Positions 19,716 to 30,610 of a DNA stretch of 37,321 bases are shown piece after piece. Location: the NCBI GenBank assembly GCA_025603075.1, contig MU626446.1:1-37321 (forward strand), read 5' to 3'. The notes below the pieces were generated by a model. The model was not told where the DNA came from, made no database searches, and was given only the letters and a program-made list of their open reading frames with translations. A program made the translations under genes and the position numbers. Positions within the stretch are counted from its first letter, which is position 1, and every line of letters begins with the position of its first letter. The DNA is from Neoconidiobolus thromboides FSU 785 (Eukaryota; Entomophthoromycota; Entomophthoromycetes; Entomophthorales; Neoconidiobolaceae).

Positions 19716-21185
19716 TTATAATAAATAAAATTCTCGAATCTTATGAATATTATTTAAGCCAAATTCTGCATCTTCCCAGCCTAATTTTGGTTGTATCCAA
19801 GATTGTAGTAAATCTACTTTTGTTATAATGGATTTAAAATAAATACTCTCTTTATCTAATAATTTAATATGATTTAAATAGATTTTAATAATAATTAAAG
19901 GTAAAGTAATAGAAAAAGGAGATCTGATATTCTTCTCTTTTTCTTCTTTATCTTGAATCATTAAATTAATAAACGTTTGAATTTTATCATAGTTTTTATC
20001 TGCAATTTGTAATAACAAATATTTCTTTTCCTCTGTTAATTCTATTGTTGATTCACAAAATCCAATTGTTGGCCAAGTCAATAATAATATTGATAACTCA
20101 TAAATTGTTATTGTATCATATTGAATTAATTGTTCGGAAGTTAAATTACCTTGTTTCCAAGCCAAAAAGAAAGGATACCATTCTATAATGGGAATAGGTT
20201 GAATAGTATGAAACCAAGTATACACTTGTTGTTGTAATTTAAAATATTGGGTTTTTACTTCATTTGCATTATTATTATTATTATCTGTCAGTATCAATTT
20301 CAACTCTTTACAAGCTTCTTCATAAGCAAAACTTAAAATATTCATTAACGGCTTTGGACATAAACAAATCTCATGTAAATTATTCATATGCGTTTCAATC
20401 TCTTGTCTTTTTTTATCATCAATCAAATTATGATAAGTTTCCATCAACTGTAGTGTTTTGAATACTTCTCGCATTAATAATACATTATTGAATAATAAAG
20501 CAAAATACTTCATATTTATAATTAATACTTTAAAACAAGCTATTACATCTGGATTATAAGTCAAAATATTTTGAATACCTATGGTATGACTTAATCTAAA
20601 ATAAATATATTAAAACTAAAAGTTTGATTGTTCTAATTATAATTTTCATACCTAAAAGCATATTCTAATAATACATTAACAAATTCCTATAAAATAAAAC
20701 ATAAATTTACCAGCCAACAACATGGAACTTGTATCACAGTACCGAATCATTTCCAGTAATGATAATAACATAAATGCTTTAAATGTATCAATTCTACTAC
20801 TCAACCCACTATTTCTATCTAATATTAAACTTAACTGATAAGCGGTTTGTAGTTTGGCTTTAGTTATAAAATATTCTTCTAATAATTGAATTTTATAACC
20901 CATAGAATTAGTAGTATACCGTGCAGCTAAAGCAAGAACTGTAAAGGGGAGTAAGCTGGGTTGATGAAGTAATTGAGGTACTTGGGATAAAGTGATGAAT
21001 AAATGTGTTTTATCAGCTAGGTTAAAATAATCATTTAATAAATTAGTAATTAGTTGTTGTTCTCTTAATTTTTTGTTAAAAGTTTGCGTTTTTAATATTT
21101 GAAAAGGTTGTAATTTCAATTTTAAATTAGCCAAGATAAGTTCTTGCTCGTTGGGCTTTTCTTTTGTGAAATTATTGTTGGACAT
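19716..21185 (-). CDS. Fungal-specific transcription-factor-domain protein lacking the zinc cluster
   Basis: The 455-aa product matches the 'fungal_trans' middle homology region of Zn2Cys6 regulators: LLHQPSLLPFTVLALAARYTT, then TFKAFMLLSLLEMIRYCDTSSMLLAEYAFRLSHTIGI, which corresponds to the family's 'ALLLLS..E...G....AWMYLGMAIRMAQDLGLH' block. Exons are 21185-20711, a 13-nt micro-exon 20664-20652, and 20595-19716 (introns 46 and 56 nt). The micro-exon is required to keep frame and restore AEYAFRLSH. No Cys6 zinc cluster or other DNA-binding domain lies before the domain, and no upstream exon with paired cysteines was seen. It may therefore act as a partner protein or regulator without its own DNA contact, or a distant exon is missing. 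No function beyond the domain is claimed. Confidence 0.75.
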
Positions 21186-21644
21186 GGTATACTTTAAAAT
21201 ACTGGATTAATTTATTATAAGATTAAGCAGGCTAAGTTAAAAAGTTGTAAAAACAAATAGGTTAAATTTTTAGTTTTACATTAATAAAATTTAGTTTAAA
21301 CTTTCTATTTTTAGGAAGATTTATTATAAATATATCAAAAACAATCATTTATGATATTAGTAATTCAATAGATTGTTAAAGTATTACTAATAAGTGTTGT
21401 TTAAGATAAGTCAAGAGTTAAAAGATAGTTAATGAGCTAAACTAAAGCAATAATAGCAGGTAAGCTTCAACACACAAATTGAAAATAATAAAAGCTATAA
21501 TACGAAACCCTTGTCAATAGCAACGATATAATAAAAATATTATTACCATGAACTCATAACGTTCATACAGTCCCAATTTGTTTATTTATATTACATATTA
21601 ACTTTATTATCATTAAAAAAAATTAAATATTCCCTTTCACTTAT
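21186..21644. other. AT-rich spacer, no gene seen
   Basis: This lies upstream of the transcription-factor-domain gene and downstream of the Cys-rich protein gene. Stops occur in all frames, and no Cys-rich exon that could supply a zinc cluster was found on the minus strand. Confidence 0.6.
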
Positions 21645-22071
21645 CTAAAATAAACAATCTAAACAACAACATAGACAAGCGGCACCAGCACTAAAAGAAA
21701 TTAACAAATTACTAGGGTAATTTATAAAAATAAATAACTTACCATCCCATACAAAAGTCGCCCCCACCTCTTTCCTGTTGTTGGGGTTGAGGTTGAGCCA
21801 TTGGTGGTTGAGCTGCATACGGCTGTTGTTGTTGTGGGTAACTTTGTTGTGGATAGCTTTGTTGTTGTGGATAACCTTGTGGTGGATATTGTGCTTGTGG
21901 TGGATATTGAGTTTGTGGATATGATTGTTGTCCTGGAGCACCTTGATTATAACCAGGTGGTGGTGGATAAGCTAAAAAAAGCTTAATATTGAGATTGAAT
22001 ACCAGTATAATAAAAGACTTACCTTGACCACCTTGTTGTGGCGGATATGAAGTATTAGTATCGTAGCCCAT
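21645..22071 (-). CDS. Small Pro/Gln/Tyr-rich protein with Cys-rich CYSTM-like C-terminus
   Basis: Three exons (22071-22023, 21971-21743, 21690-21645; introns 51 and 52 nt) encode 107 aa. The N-terminal 85 residues are low-complexity repeats of the YPPQ/YPQQ/SYPQQ type. The C-terminus after ERGGGDF holds seven Cys in a compact tail (CMGCAGAACLCCCLDCLF) that ends the protein. This architecture (Pro/Gln/Tyr-rich arm plus terminal Cys-rich hydrophobic module) is that of CYSTM-type small membrane-associated proteins, tied in other eukaryotes to stress tolerance. The Cys-rich end only appears when the second intron is removed, which supports the splice. The membrane segment is short, so membrane association is inferred. 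Confidence 0.8.
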
Positions 22072-23618
22072 AGTTCTAATTTACTAGCTCGTTTTTTCAA
22101 TTAAAAAATTGAGGGTAGCCGAAGCTTAAAAGTTGACTTTATAGTTTCTGATGATCAGCTGATATTAGTTCTTAATATCTAATAGAACCAACTTTCAAGG
22201 ATTTTATTGGTAGATACTAAATTCAGAGAATAAATGAATGAAATTGTTATTCTAAACCATTCTATATAGAACATTGGGAACTTGATTAGATTCCAGATTA
22301 AATTGGGAGTTTATAAAAATATTTCTTCAATTTAAACGATTTCAAAAAAGATCGCAATTACGTAAGATAGAAATAATCATTTAGTTATTAAAGTAGTTGA
22401 TAAAAATTATATTTATTTTACAACGCTATTGAATTCATAAATAGTATTGTTGTTTGAATTAAATAAGTTATTTAATTGAATTTGGATTTTTATTACTAAT
22501 TTGAATAGTTTGGCCTTATCTATTTTGCCAAGATGAAAACTTCAAAATTGAGCTTTTTTAGTTAAAGCAATAGCATAAGTTTTTAAAATTTATACAATTT
22601 GTTCATAAACAAAGCTTAATAATGGATAATTTCATTGCCAAGTAGCTGGTAAAACACTTCAATTTATCCGCAAATTTATATTTAGCAAAAGTGAATTACT
22701 GAATTTATTAAAAGGTCTATTAAAATAAACACACTAATGTTAAAACAGTTAAAGTTTCAATATTAATGTTTGTTTCATAATCTATTTTTATAGTTGAAAT
22801 CCTGGGAGTTAGAAAGTAGAAAACTCAATCCGAAATATCAATAGGATTTTAAAAGTATCCACAGTTAAATTCAATAGCATTTGTTGCTTTATGGAAGTTT
22901 TTAAGCTCAAATATAATATTAATTCGGCTTTTCAATACTATTTAGTGTTGATATTAACATTAATATCACAATTAGATTAGCACTAGACTTAGGGTTAAAG
23001 ATAGGTACTCTGTTTTCTGAAAGCATTAGAAATTTTCATTTTGTGCTATAAAAATCTATTCTTAATCAAAAAAATTTTTTTTGTTTATGCTTATTTTTAG
23101 AGAGTTAATAATTTGATAGAAAAAGGTTGAAATTAAAATACAAGGGTATTAAAAGATTTATAATACTGTTCTGACTAAAATAATAATTGAATCTATCAAC
23201 CTTGTTTCTAAACAAATTTTAAATAAAATTCTATTTTCAAATATACTACTATTAACTTTATATGTTTTGGGTACTTTACATTAGAATACAAAAACTAAAG
23301 GATGTTGTATGAAAAACCAAGAACATAAATAATAAATCAAGTTATGCCATTCTGTTAGTATTGAAAAAACACCTAAAAATCGAAAATTTTTATTAGCAAT
23401 ATAAAATAAAAGCGATCCTAATTTTAACCTAAAAAAAACATTTTAAAAAAATAATCTAAATAAATGTATCAAAGCAAGCCTAAGCGAAAAAAAGAAAGAG
23501 AATTAGTTAACCTATTGCAATTGAAAATATTAAAAATTTAAAAAAGCTGCTATGACAAAGTGGGGTAAGGGCTGAGGTGAGGAGTATTCAATTAGATAAC
23601 TTTGAAATGTCAAATAAA
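22072..23618. other. 1.5-kb AT-rich spacer, no gene seen
   Basis: This is the promoter side of the CYSTM-like gene and the 3' side of the KIN1-type kinase. No open frame of interest, repeat copy or RNA gene was recognised. Confidence 0.6.
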
Positions 23619-26392
23619 CTACAGCTTAAGTTCATTTAATATCTTGGAACAAATAGCTTTATACTCCCATGAAGGTCCTTCCAATCGTCGAAATTGAATA
23701 CCATGTAACCTTAATAATACCTTTATCCTCACCAAATGAATTTGAAATTTAACTACCCTATTACTTGTAGGTTCATTAGAATATCCACGATTAGGGTTGC
23801 TTAATTTAGCTACAGTTTCATGCCTTGCTGACAAAATACGTGTAGAATTAATAGAATCAGGTGAATTTTTTGGTGAAGATTCTTTAGAATCTGGTCGACT
23901 TGTTGAAGTCCCATTCAATTCTTTAATCTCCAAACTTTCTTCCCTAATAAATTCTTGGGCACTTAACTGTGGACTACCACTCTTAGATACACTGGTTGAT
24001 CCTAATTAAATTAAATTATTATTTGTATTATTTTGCTTTAAATTAAATAACTTACTCAATAACTCTCCATTCTCCAAACATTCTGTTGATTCTTCTGAAT
24101 GTGAAATTTCTCCCACACCTTCCAAACTCATCATATCTGGACAATATTGACATTCAAAGTACCCATCAATTTCTTTCCATTTAATACCCAGTTTTTTTAA
24201 TGCACTTAAAATATCATCACTGATGATTTTTGCTTTTTTAGTGCTAGTAGTAGAAACAGAAAATAACCCCTTTAATGTAGCACTCCTTGGTTTCATTTGA
24301 TTTAGATGAGGACGTACACCTTCTTCACTATTTTTATCAATTACTAATCCCGCATGCGAATCTTGAGAAGTAATATCATGATCCCCATGGGGTGAAGATG
24401 GGGAAGGATGTAGGTTATTTTGAACATCATTGGTAGCAACCAAATTATCAAATTCATTAAAACTATTTCTCATTTTTGGTTCTTGCATACTAAGATGTCT
24501 AGTAATAAGTCGAGATATTCTTCTACCAATTCTAGATCCAACACCAGGTTTAGGTGAATTGGGCATAGATATATCATTAGTTGGACCATGTGAAAGTCGA
24601 TGGAAATTGGTTGTTTTACTTGTTTTCATAGCGGAACTTAATCTCTTTAATACATTCGGCGTTTTTTCATTTTCTCCTTGTTCTTTAGATTTTTGACTAG
24701 TTAGTCCTTGTCTTTCTGATGTATCTTTAAATGGACTATCTGGCTCTGCTATGACTATATCTGGTTGATTAGAGTGACTGTTTTTGGGTCTAAAGGAATG
24801 TATAATAGATGAAGCTAAATCAGGACCATTGGCATCATTGGCTTCCTCTTCTACAATATTAAATGATTGGCTAGTGTTTGGTTTAGTTTCTCTTTCAAGC
24901 TTCTCTTTGACAAGATAATAAATAGAAACTAGAGGGTGATTATAAACCGTTGTTGTTTCTACAACCGATTTATTTTTATGAAAGAAAGGTACTTTTTTCA
25001 TTTCTTTGACTTTAGAAGTAGTAATTTCAACAGGCTGTTCACTACTTAAAATCTCTTCAAGATCAGCTTTAATTTTTTCTTCATTTCCAAACTCAAACCC
25101 TTTCATCCTTTGAATTACATTCATATCTAATGGTAATTCAATTGGTTTTCTTTGTGGCAAATAATTTTCTATTGGATTCTCAAACCCTTTTGTTACCCAA
25201 GGATGTTTTAATATCTCGCTTATTGTTGCTCTTTGCGATGGATTTGTACAAAGCATTCGAGATAATAGATGCTTACACTCTAAATGGAATTCTATTAATA
25301 TTCAACAAATAAAAATTTATTATTATATTACCTCTAGATAAAAAAGTGGGATAAGATACATCTCCTTTTTTAATTTTAGCATGAAGAGCGGGCATATTGG
25401 GATCATCGAATGGTACTCTACCACAAACAAGTACGTAAAATACAATACCTAAACTCCAAACATCTACTTCAGGACCAGTATATTCTTGAGCACTAAGAAG
25501 CTCTGGAGCAGCAAAATAAAGGGAACCACAAAAAGTATTTAATTGGGATTTTGTTGAAAATAAATTCGAAAGTCCAAAATCAATAATTTTTATATTTCCA
25601 TCTTCTGTAATTAATATATTCTCAATCTTTAAATCTAATAATCAATTAACTTAAATAACTAAAAATGTTATTATTTAACATACCTCGATGTACTACTGAG
25701 TGACGATGGCAATAATCTTTAAATAAAATCAATAAAACAATAAAAAAAATTAGAGCTACAAGCTTACCTATTGCAGATAACATTTGTCTAGCAAATCGAC
25801 GAGCATTTTTTTCTTTAAGCTTACCATGGGAGATAATATAATCTAGTATTTGGCCACCAGATACATATTCAAAGAAAAGATAATAATGTTGAGGCATAAT
25901 CATTGCTTCTTTTAAAGATACAATATAAGGGTGGTTGACTAAAACCATTAAAGCAATCTCCCTATGAATACGAATATCTCTACTTTCATCCTTTGGAGCC
26001 CCTTTATGGATCGGTGCTTTTCGTGGAATGATTTTAACCGCATACTATTTGAAAAACTTTAATTTAGGCTTTAATAATAAACTGCTTTGAAATTTTACCT
26101 TTTCACCAGTTTCATTATGAATGGCAAGTTTCACTTTGCCCATACTACCCGAACCTAATGTTTTTGATATCTGATAAGGTCCTATATTTTTTCTTGGTTT
26201 TTTGGTTTGACTTCTTGAAATAAAAGCTTTATCTAAGTTCAAATTTTGCACCCCAAACTTAAATGGAGAACTAGAAGTTGGACTATTTAAAGCTTCTTTA
26301 TCATAAGCAGCGCTGGGATGATCCTTATCATTGACCTTCTTTGCAAAGGGGGATATTTGATCGGAACTGGGATCCTTTTTGCTTTCTGTCAT
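23619..26392 (-). CDS. KIN1: KIN1/KIN2 (MARK/PAR-1 family) serine/threonine kinase with KA1 domain
   Basis: This kinase family acts at the cell cortex in polarity, exocytosis and cell-wall integrity. Exons 26392-26099, 26044-25768, 25716-25684, 25634-25332, 25291-24056 and 24001-23619 (introns 40-54 nt) give 841 aa. The kinase domain begins near residue 72: glycine loop GSGSMG (80-85), ATP-binding Lys102 in YAVK, catalytic Asp202 in HRDLKIEN, DFG at 220-222, activation segment ending [10 protein letters not shown], then [12 protein letters not shown], all characteristic of KIN1/2. A long Ser-rich linker follows. The C-terminus ([39 protein letters not shown]) is the KA1 domain that binds acidic phospholipids. 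All catalytic residues are intact. The third exon is only 33 nt. The symbol is by family; S. cerevisiae has two paralogues. Confidence 0.95.
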
Positions 26393-27308
26393 TTTCTTTT
26401 TTATAAAATAATTAATTAAATATTTGTGTGTTGGGGATAAATAAATTGTAATTTTTTTTGGTTAAAACTTAATGGAACCAATTAAAATTTCTTAGAAAAA
26501 ATACTTTGGTTCAAGGTAACTGTGATGGCATCTTACTTGGAACATGAATGGTCCATTTAATTGGCAATCATTTTAAATTCTATTCAAAAAAGGTATGCTA
26601 ATAGAGTAATTTTATTAGCAATTTTTAAATAGTTTTATTTTAAAAGAATAATAACAGTACTTATTTTTTGTATGCTAAAAATAGATTTTATTAAGATTCT
26701 ATTAATTAACTGTAAAAAACATATCATAATATGTTGAATGCATAAGTTTTGTTTAATATAGTTATATAAAACTTAAGTTAATGTATAATAGATAACTACA
26801 TTAGCTTGTAAAAATTTACTAATATGAATATTATTTTTAAATTACTTGTTTATAGAGACAGGCAAGCAGCAGTATAACATATAAACTTATAGACAGTAAG
26901 ATGCACTACTAATAAATAATTTTTACAATCGCTGAGCAAATACATATATTAACTAAATTAAATGATATTGGTATTAGACAAGAAATAATTTTAAATTTAT
27001 TTTTAAAATAGTTTTAAAGTAGAAACATTAAATGGTTAATTGTTTGATACCTTGAAAATACACTCATAAAAACATTTACATTTAATATAAACTGTGTTAT
27101 AAAATATAAAGCAAATTCACATTCAAAATTTATTTATGTTTAACTTTTATTAACACTTTATAGCTTAATGAATCTAAAACATAAATTCTCACTATATAAT
27201 GATTCAATTTAATTATGTTCTATATTAAATGGTAATATAAACAAATAAAGAATAAATCCACTAAAGAACATAGTAATAAAATATATTCCCTAGTGCTAAA
27301 TTCCATTT
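26393..27308. other. AT-rich spacer, no gene seen
   Basis: This includes the KIN1 promoter and the 3' flank of the cyclin L gene. It is strongly AT-rich with frequent stops and no recognised element. Confidence 0.6.
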
Positions 27309-28215
27309 TTATCTATCATCAGCACGATGCCTATCGCCCCTTAAATAATCTTCCAACTCGTCCTTATTTATCGGTAACCAATAATCGATTACTCTAGTAT
27401 AAATCCTTTTCATATAACCCATAACAATTTCAACGTCTTGTTTTCTAGCTTCAAATACTTCATACCACAATGGATTACCTGGTAAAGCTATATCAGACTC
27501 TCTACAAGCCAATTCAATTGCTGCACAGGCTATTGTTGATGGATCATAGCTTACATAAACTATTGTTTTTAAACTAATAATCGTTTACTTGAATTATTTT
27601 AAAGCTTTTGTAATTTACCTATCATTTAAATAATTCCATGCTTTTTGAACTAAATCTATGTTATCATGTAATGCGAGCAACTGCATATAATTGATCATTA
27701 ATACATAAGGTTGTTGAACTCGAACATTAAATCCTAATTCCCTTAGCAACACCATCTCTCCTTCTAATAAACAGTCCTTCATTTCTAAGCCCTCCTTCAA
27801 AAAGTTAATATGTCATAAATTTTTTAATATCTAAACTTACTATTCCATGGGGGGTTTCAAGGTAATTCTTCAATTCTCTAGTTAATTTAACAATATAATC
27901 AAAACTCATAATAATCTTATTAAACGAAATTGGAGTTTCTTCAAGTTTGCCAGCTAAAAATAAAGAACCCATGACTATATCCATGATTGGATACTCTTTT
28001 ATTGACTTTACAAAATAAAACCGTTGCAATAAAACACAAGCCGTAGCTATTGTTTTTTGTGATGTTTTTACATTGATGCCTACTCCTTGAATAAATGTAC
28101 ATGCTAAGGTACGTAACTCACATTCTAATGTTTCTGATATACCATCTCTTGATGATGGTGTGCTCTTAATTTGACTCATCGTTACCAATGGATTTTGTAA
28201 GGTTAGTCTCGTCAT
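27309..28215 (-). CDS. Cyclin L family protein
   Basis: Cyclin L proteins partner CDK10/11-type kinases and link transcription to pre-mRNA splicing. Exons 28215-27841, 27794-27619 and 27573-27309 (introns 46 and 45 nt) give 271 aa. The N-terminal cyclin fold shows the family start TPSSRDGISETLECELR, then FIQGVGINVKTSQKTIATACVLLQRFYFVKS and GSLFLAGKLEETP. The second fold has LREL GFNVRVQQPY, NYLNDSLKTIVYVSYDP and TIACAAIELACRE, matching NYMNDSLRT..F..QPETIACACI of animal cyclin L. The acceptor for exon 3 was chosen because it restores that block. The protein ends after DYW...KDELEDYLRGDRHRADDR, without the long Arg/Ser tail of animal cyclin L. Confidence 0.92.
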
Positions 28216-29079
28216 TTCAAATCGATAGTGTTGAGAACTACTTTAAGTTTTGTTAAAAAATTAATTTTATTTTCTAGGAGTATCAAATTTAAAATTTGCG
28301 AGAAATTTGTCAAGTTTAATCATAAAATTTTGCATTGAGTGTAATTAAGCATCCTTAAATTATTGCCATAACCAGCTTATGCAGTGACTTTTGTTTTATG
28401 ATAGATTTTAATATTTTATGGTTCATTATTACGCAGGCATAATTCAAAAATATAAATCCTGTGTTAAATTTTCATTCATTAAGCTTTAAAATTATTAATT
28501 TCGAAAATTACCTTTCCCTAAAATAAAGTTTAATTTTACAGTATTAAAAAATGAGGGATACTCTACGGAAATTTTTGAGAATTCAGTGAAGCCAAATCTT
28601 AAAATCCTTCAAATTTAGCAACTCAGTAAACATGTTAATTCTAAATATTCATTTAACTAATTTTGGAATTTTTACAAGTTCTTAATTCAAATCTTGATCC
28701 ATATAATACTCATCTAATGCTATAGTAGCATTATAAAGATTATCATATATATTTCAGCTTACATCTTTATATATACGTGAAGATTTACTTCACGCCCTTT
28801 ATATGATCCCAAAAATGTTATGATATTTTAAATGAAATAGTTTACCAACTGTTATGAATTACAAATGAAAGGTGGTTAAGGGCTATAAGTGAGAACCACC
28901 AATGAAATTATATTCCAAATAATTTGGACAGCCATACAAAACAACGGAAAGTAAAATTAATTTTCCTAAAAATTTACCTTTTTTAAGATGGAATCCAAGG
29001 TATTCAAAATTATATATAGTATAGTTCAAATCCTTATTTATAACTTTAGTTAAACAAAGAAAAGATAAAGCGGTTTTCA
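28216..29079. promoter_or_regulatory. Divergent region between cyclin L and Uds1 genes, with two perfect hairpins
   Basis: This 864-bp region contains both promoters. It holds two perfect 7-bp-stem palindromes with 5-nt loops, at 28715-28733 (TAATGCT/AGCATTA) and 28776-28794 (CGTGAAG/CTTCACG). On the minus strand, coding-like scraps occur at about 28683-28750 (YNATIALDEYYMDQDLN before a stop) and 29080-28883, but no complete gene could be assembled. Confidence 0.45.
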
Positions 29080-30537
29080 ATGCGACCTTTTTCAGTACTT
29101 GAAAGTAAAGACCCTTATAATAATAACCAGAACTCTATCAATCATCCTTATTCAAACGAACAAATGGATCAGTTTAACCAACAATATTTCCAACCTTCTA
29201 CACGTAGAAGAAATACTTCGGTCGAAAAAGGAAATCTCAGAGCAGGTTTAGAACAATTTCGTGATAAATTTCAAGATAAAGCGAATGCAAGGCCAACATC
29301 TGCTTATTTAACTGATTCAATTAAAACAAAAGATTATCAGAATATCAACCAAGCAAAAGAAACGAAAAAGAATCCAGAAGATATTAATAAACTACCTCAA
29401 CTATCTCCCAATGCTATAAACGCACTTAGTAACCATTTTCCTAATATTTTAAAAGATGAGAAATTATCAGAGCAATCTGAAAATCTTATCAGTACAGATT
29501 CTTTATTACAAACAGCCGATCAACTATTATTGCAGCTTCTTTTGACCCAGTCTCTAGTTGAAATAAAGCCGTTTAAGATATTAACTTTAGAAAGCTTGGA
29601 TTTATTAAAGAAGGTAACCTTTATATACTTTAAATTAAACTAAATTAAATTATAACCATTTAAATAGGAAAAAGAAATGAACATGTCTAAATTAAAAGTA
29701 TTAGAACACAAACTACTATTAGAGATAAAGGTTCGAGATGGAGCTAAAGCATTAATAAAGATGTACCAAACGAACAGAAAGATGATAACACAAGCTCAAG
29801 AGCAATTAAACGCTGCTAATCTAAAATTAGAAGAGGTAGGAAAGGAAATTTTTAAACTTTACAGAAGGACGATGGAAATACAGCATTTATTAGACTTGCA
29901 TAATGGCTCAGTTTTAGGTGTAGGCTATCAAAGAGTAGATAAAAGCTATGGTAAACTTAAACAAAGTATTAAATTAAGAGAGAGCCAAGATGCTGTTAAA
30001 GACGATATATATATGGAAATTGAATCGAGTCAAGAGACCACTCCTACTTTAGTTAATAACGATCTAAAGCCAGAAACTAATCTAAATAATGAAACTAAGC
30101 AGGGGTTAGAACCTTCGATTTCATTTCATAGTTTATTAGGTAAACTAGAGGATTCTCAAAATAAGATTCAACAGCTTGAAGAGCAATTGAACCAACACAT
30201 CACTAGTAAATCATCTATTAATACACAAGAAAATGAAGTCGAGATATTAAAACGAAGGATAGAACAATTAGAGCTTGAAAATAAGCAAAAAGACGAACAA
30301 ATATTGGATTTGAAATCAAGACAGGATGATGATTTAATGCAACAACACGAGCAACTACTAACTATTTTAGAAGAATTGTATTCTGAAATACCCTATTTTA
30401 TGGAAGACTCACCCTTCTCTATCCCCACTTTTATTGAAAGGGTAGATGGGTTACTACAAGAAAATCATGACCTTTTGGATAAAGTATTAGGTTATCAAAA
30501 GATACTAACAGAACTTAAACAAGAGGAAGATTTATAA
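29080..30537 (+). CDS. Up-regulated during septation (Uds1) domain protein
   Basis: Two exons (29080-29613 and 29668-30537; intron 54 nt) encode 467 aa. The centre carries the Uds1 domain, described in fungi as up-regulated during septation: LLLTQSLVEIKPFKILTLESLDLLKKEKE, then LEHKLLLEIKVRDGAKALIKM, across the exon junction. The N-terminal 140 residues are disordered, rich in Asn, Gln and Ser. The rest is mostly predicted coiled coil (for example EDSQNKIQQLEEQLNQ and EVEILKRRIEQLELENKQK), ending in a Leu-rich helical segment. A cytoskeletal or septum scaffold role is inferred from the domain and coiled coils. It converges with the next gene, 73 bp away. Confidence 0.88.
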
Positions 30538-30610
30538 TAAATTAATAAAAATTCATGAACACTTTATCTTAATTATAACAATTAACTTTATTTTATTAAA
30601 TTTATACTTA

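Noticed and set aside
20677-20710. 24-nt intron ending at the first AG in the transcription-factor-domain gene
   Set aside because: It keeps the frame but runs into a stop three codons later and loses the conserved helix; the next AG with a micro-exon restores it.
21801-21986. Plus-strand frame rich in Val
   Set aside because: Antisense shadow of the Pro/Gln-rich repeats of the CYSTM-like gene.
24430-24696. Plus-strand hydrophobic 88-codon frame
   Set aside because: Antisense of the Ser-rich linker in the KIN1-type kinase; the sense strand is clearly coding.
29031-29045. GTTCAAATCC resembling a tRNA B box
   Set aside because: No A box, no acceptor stem and no cloverleaf could be formed around it.
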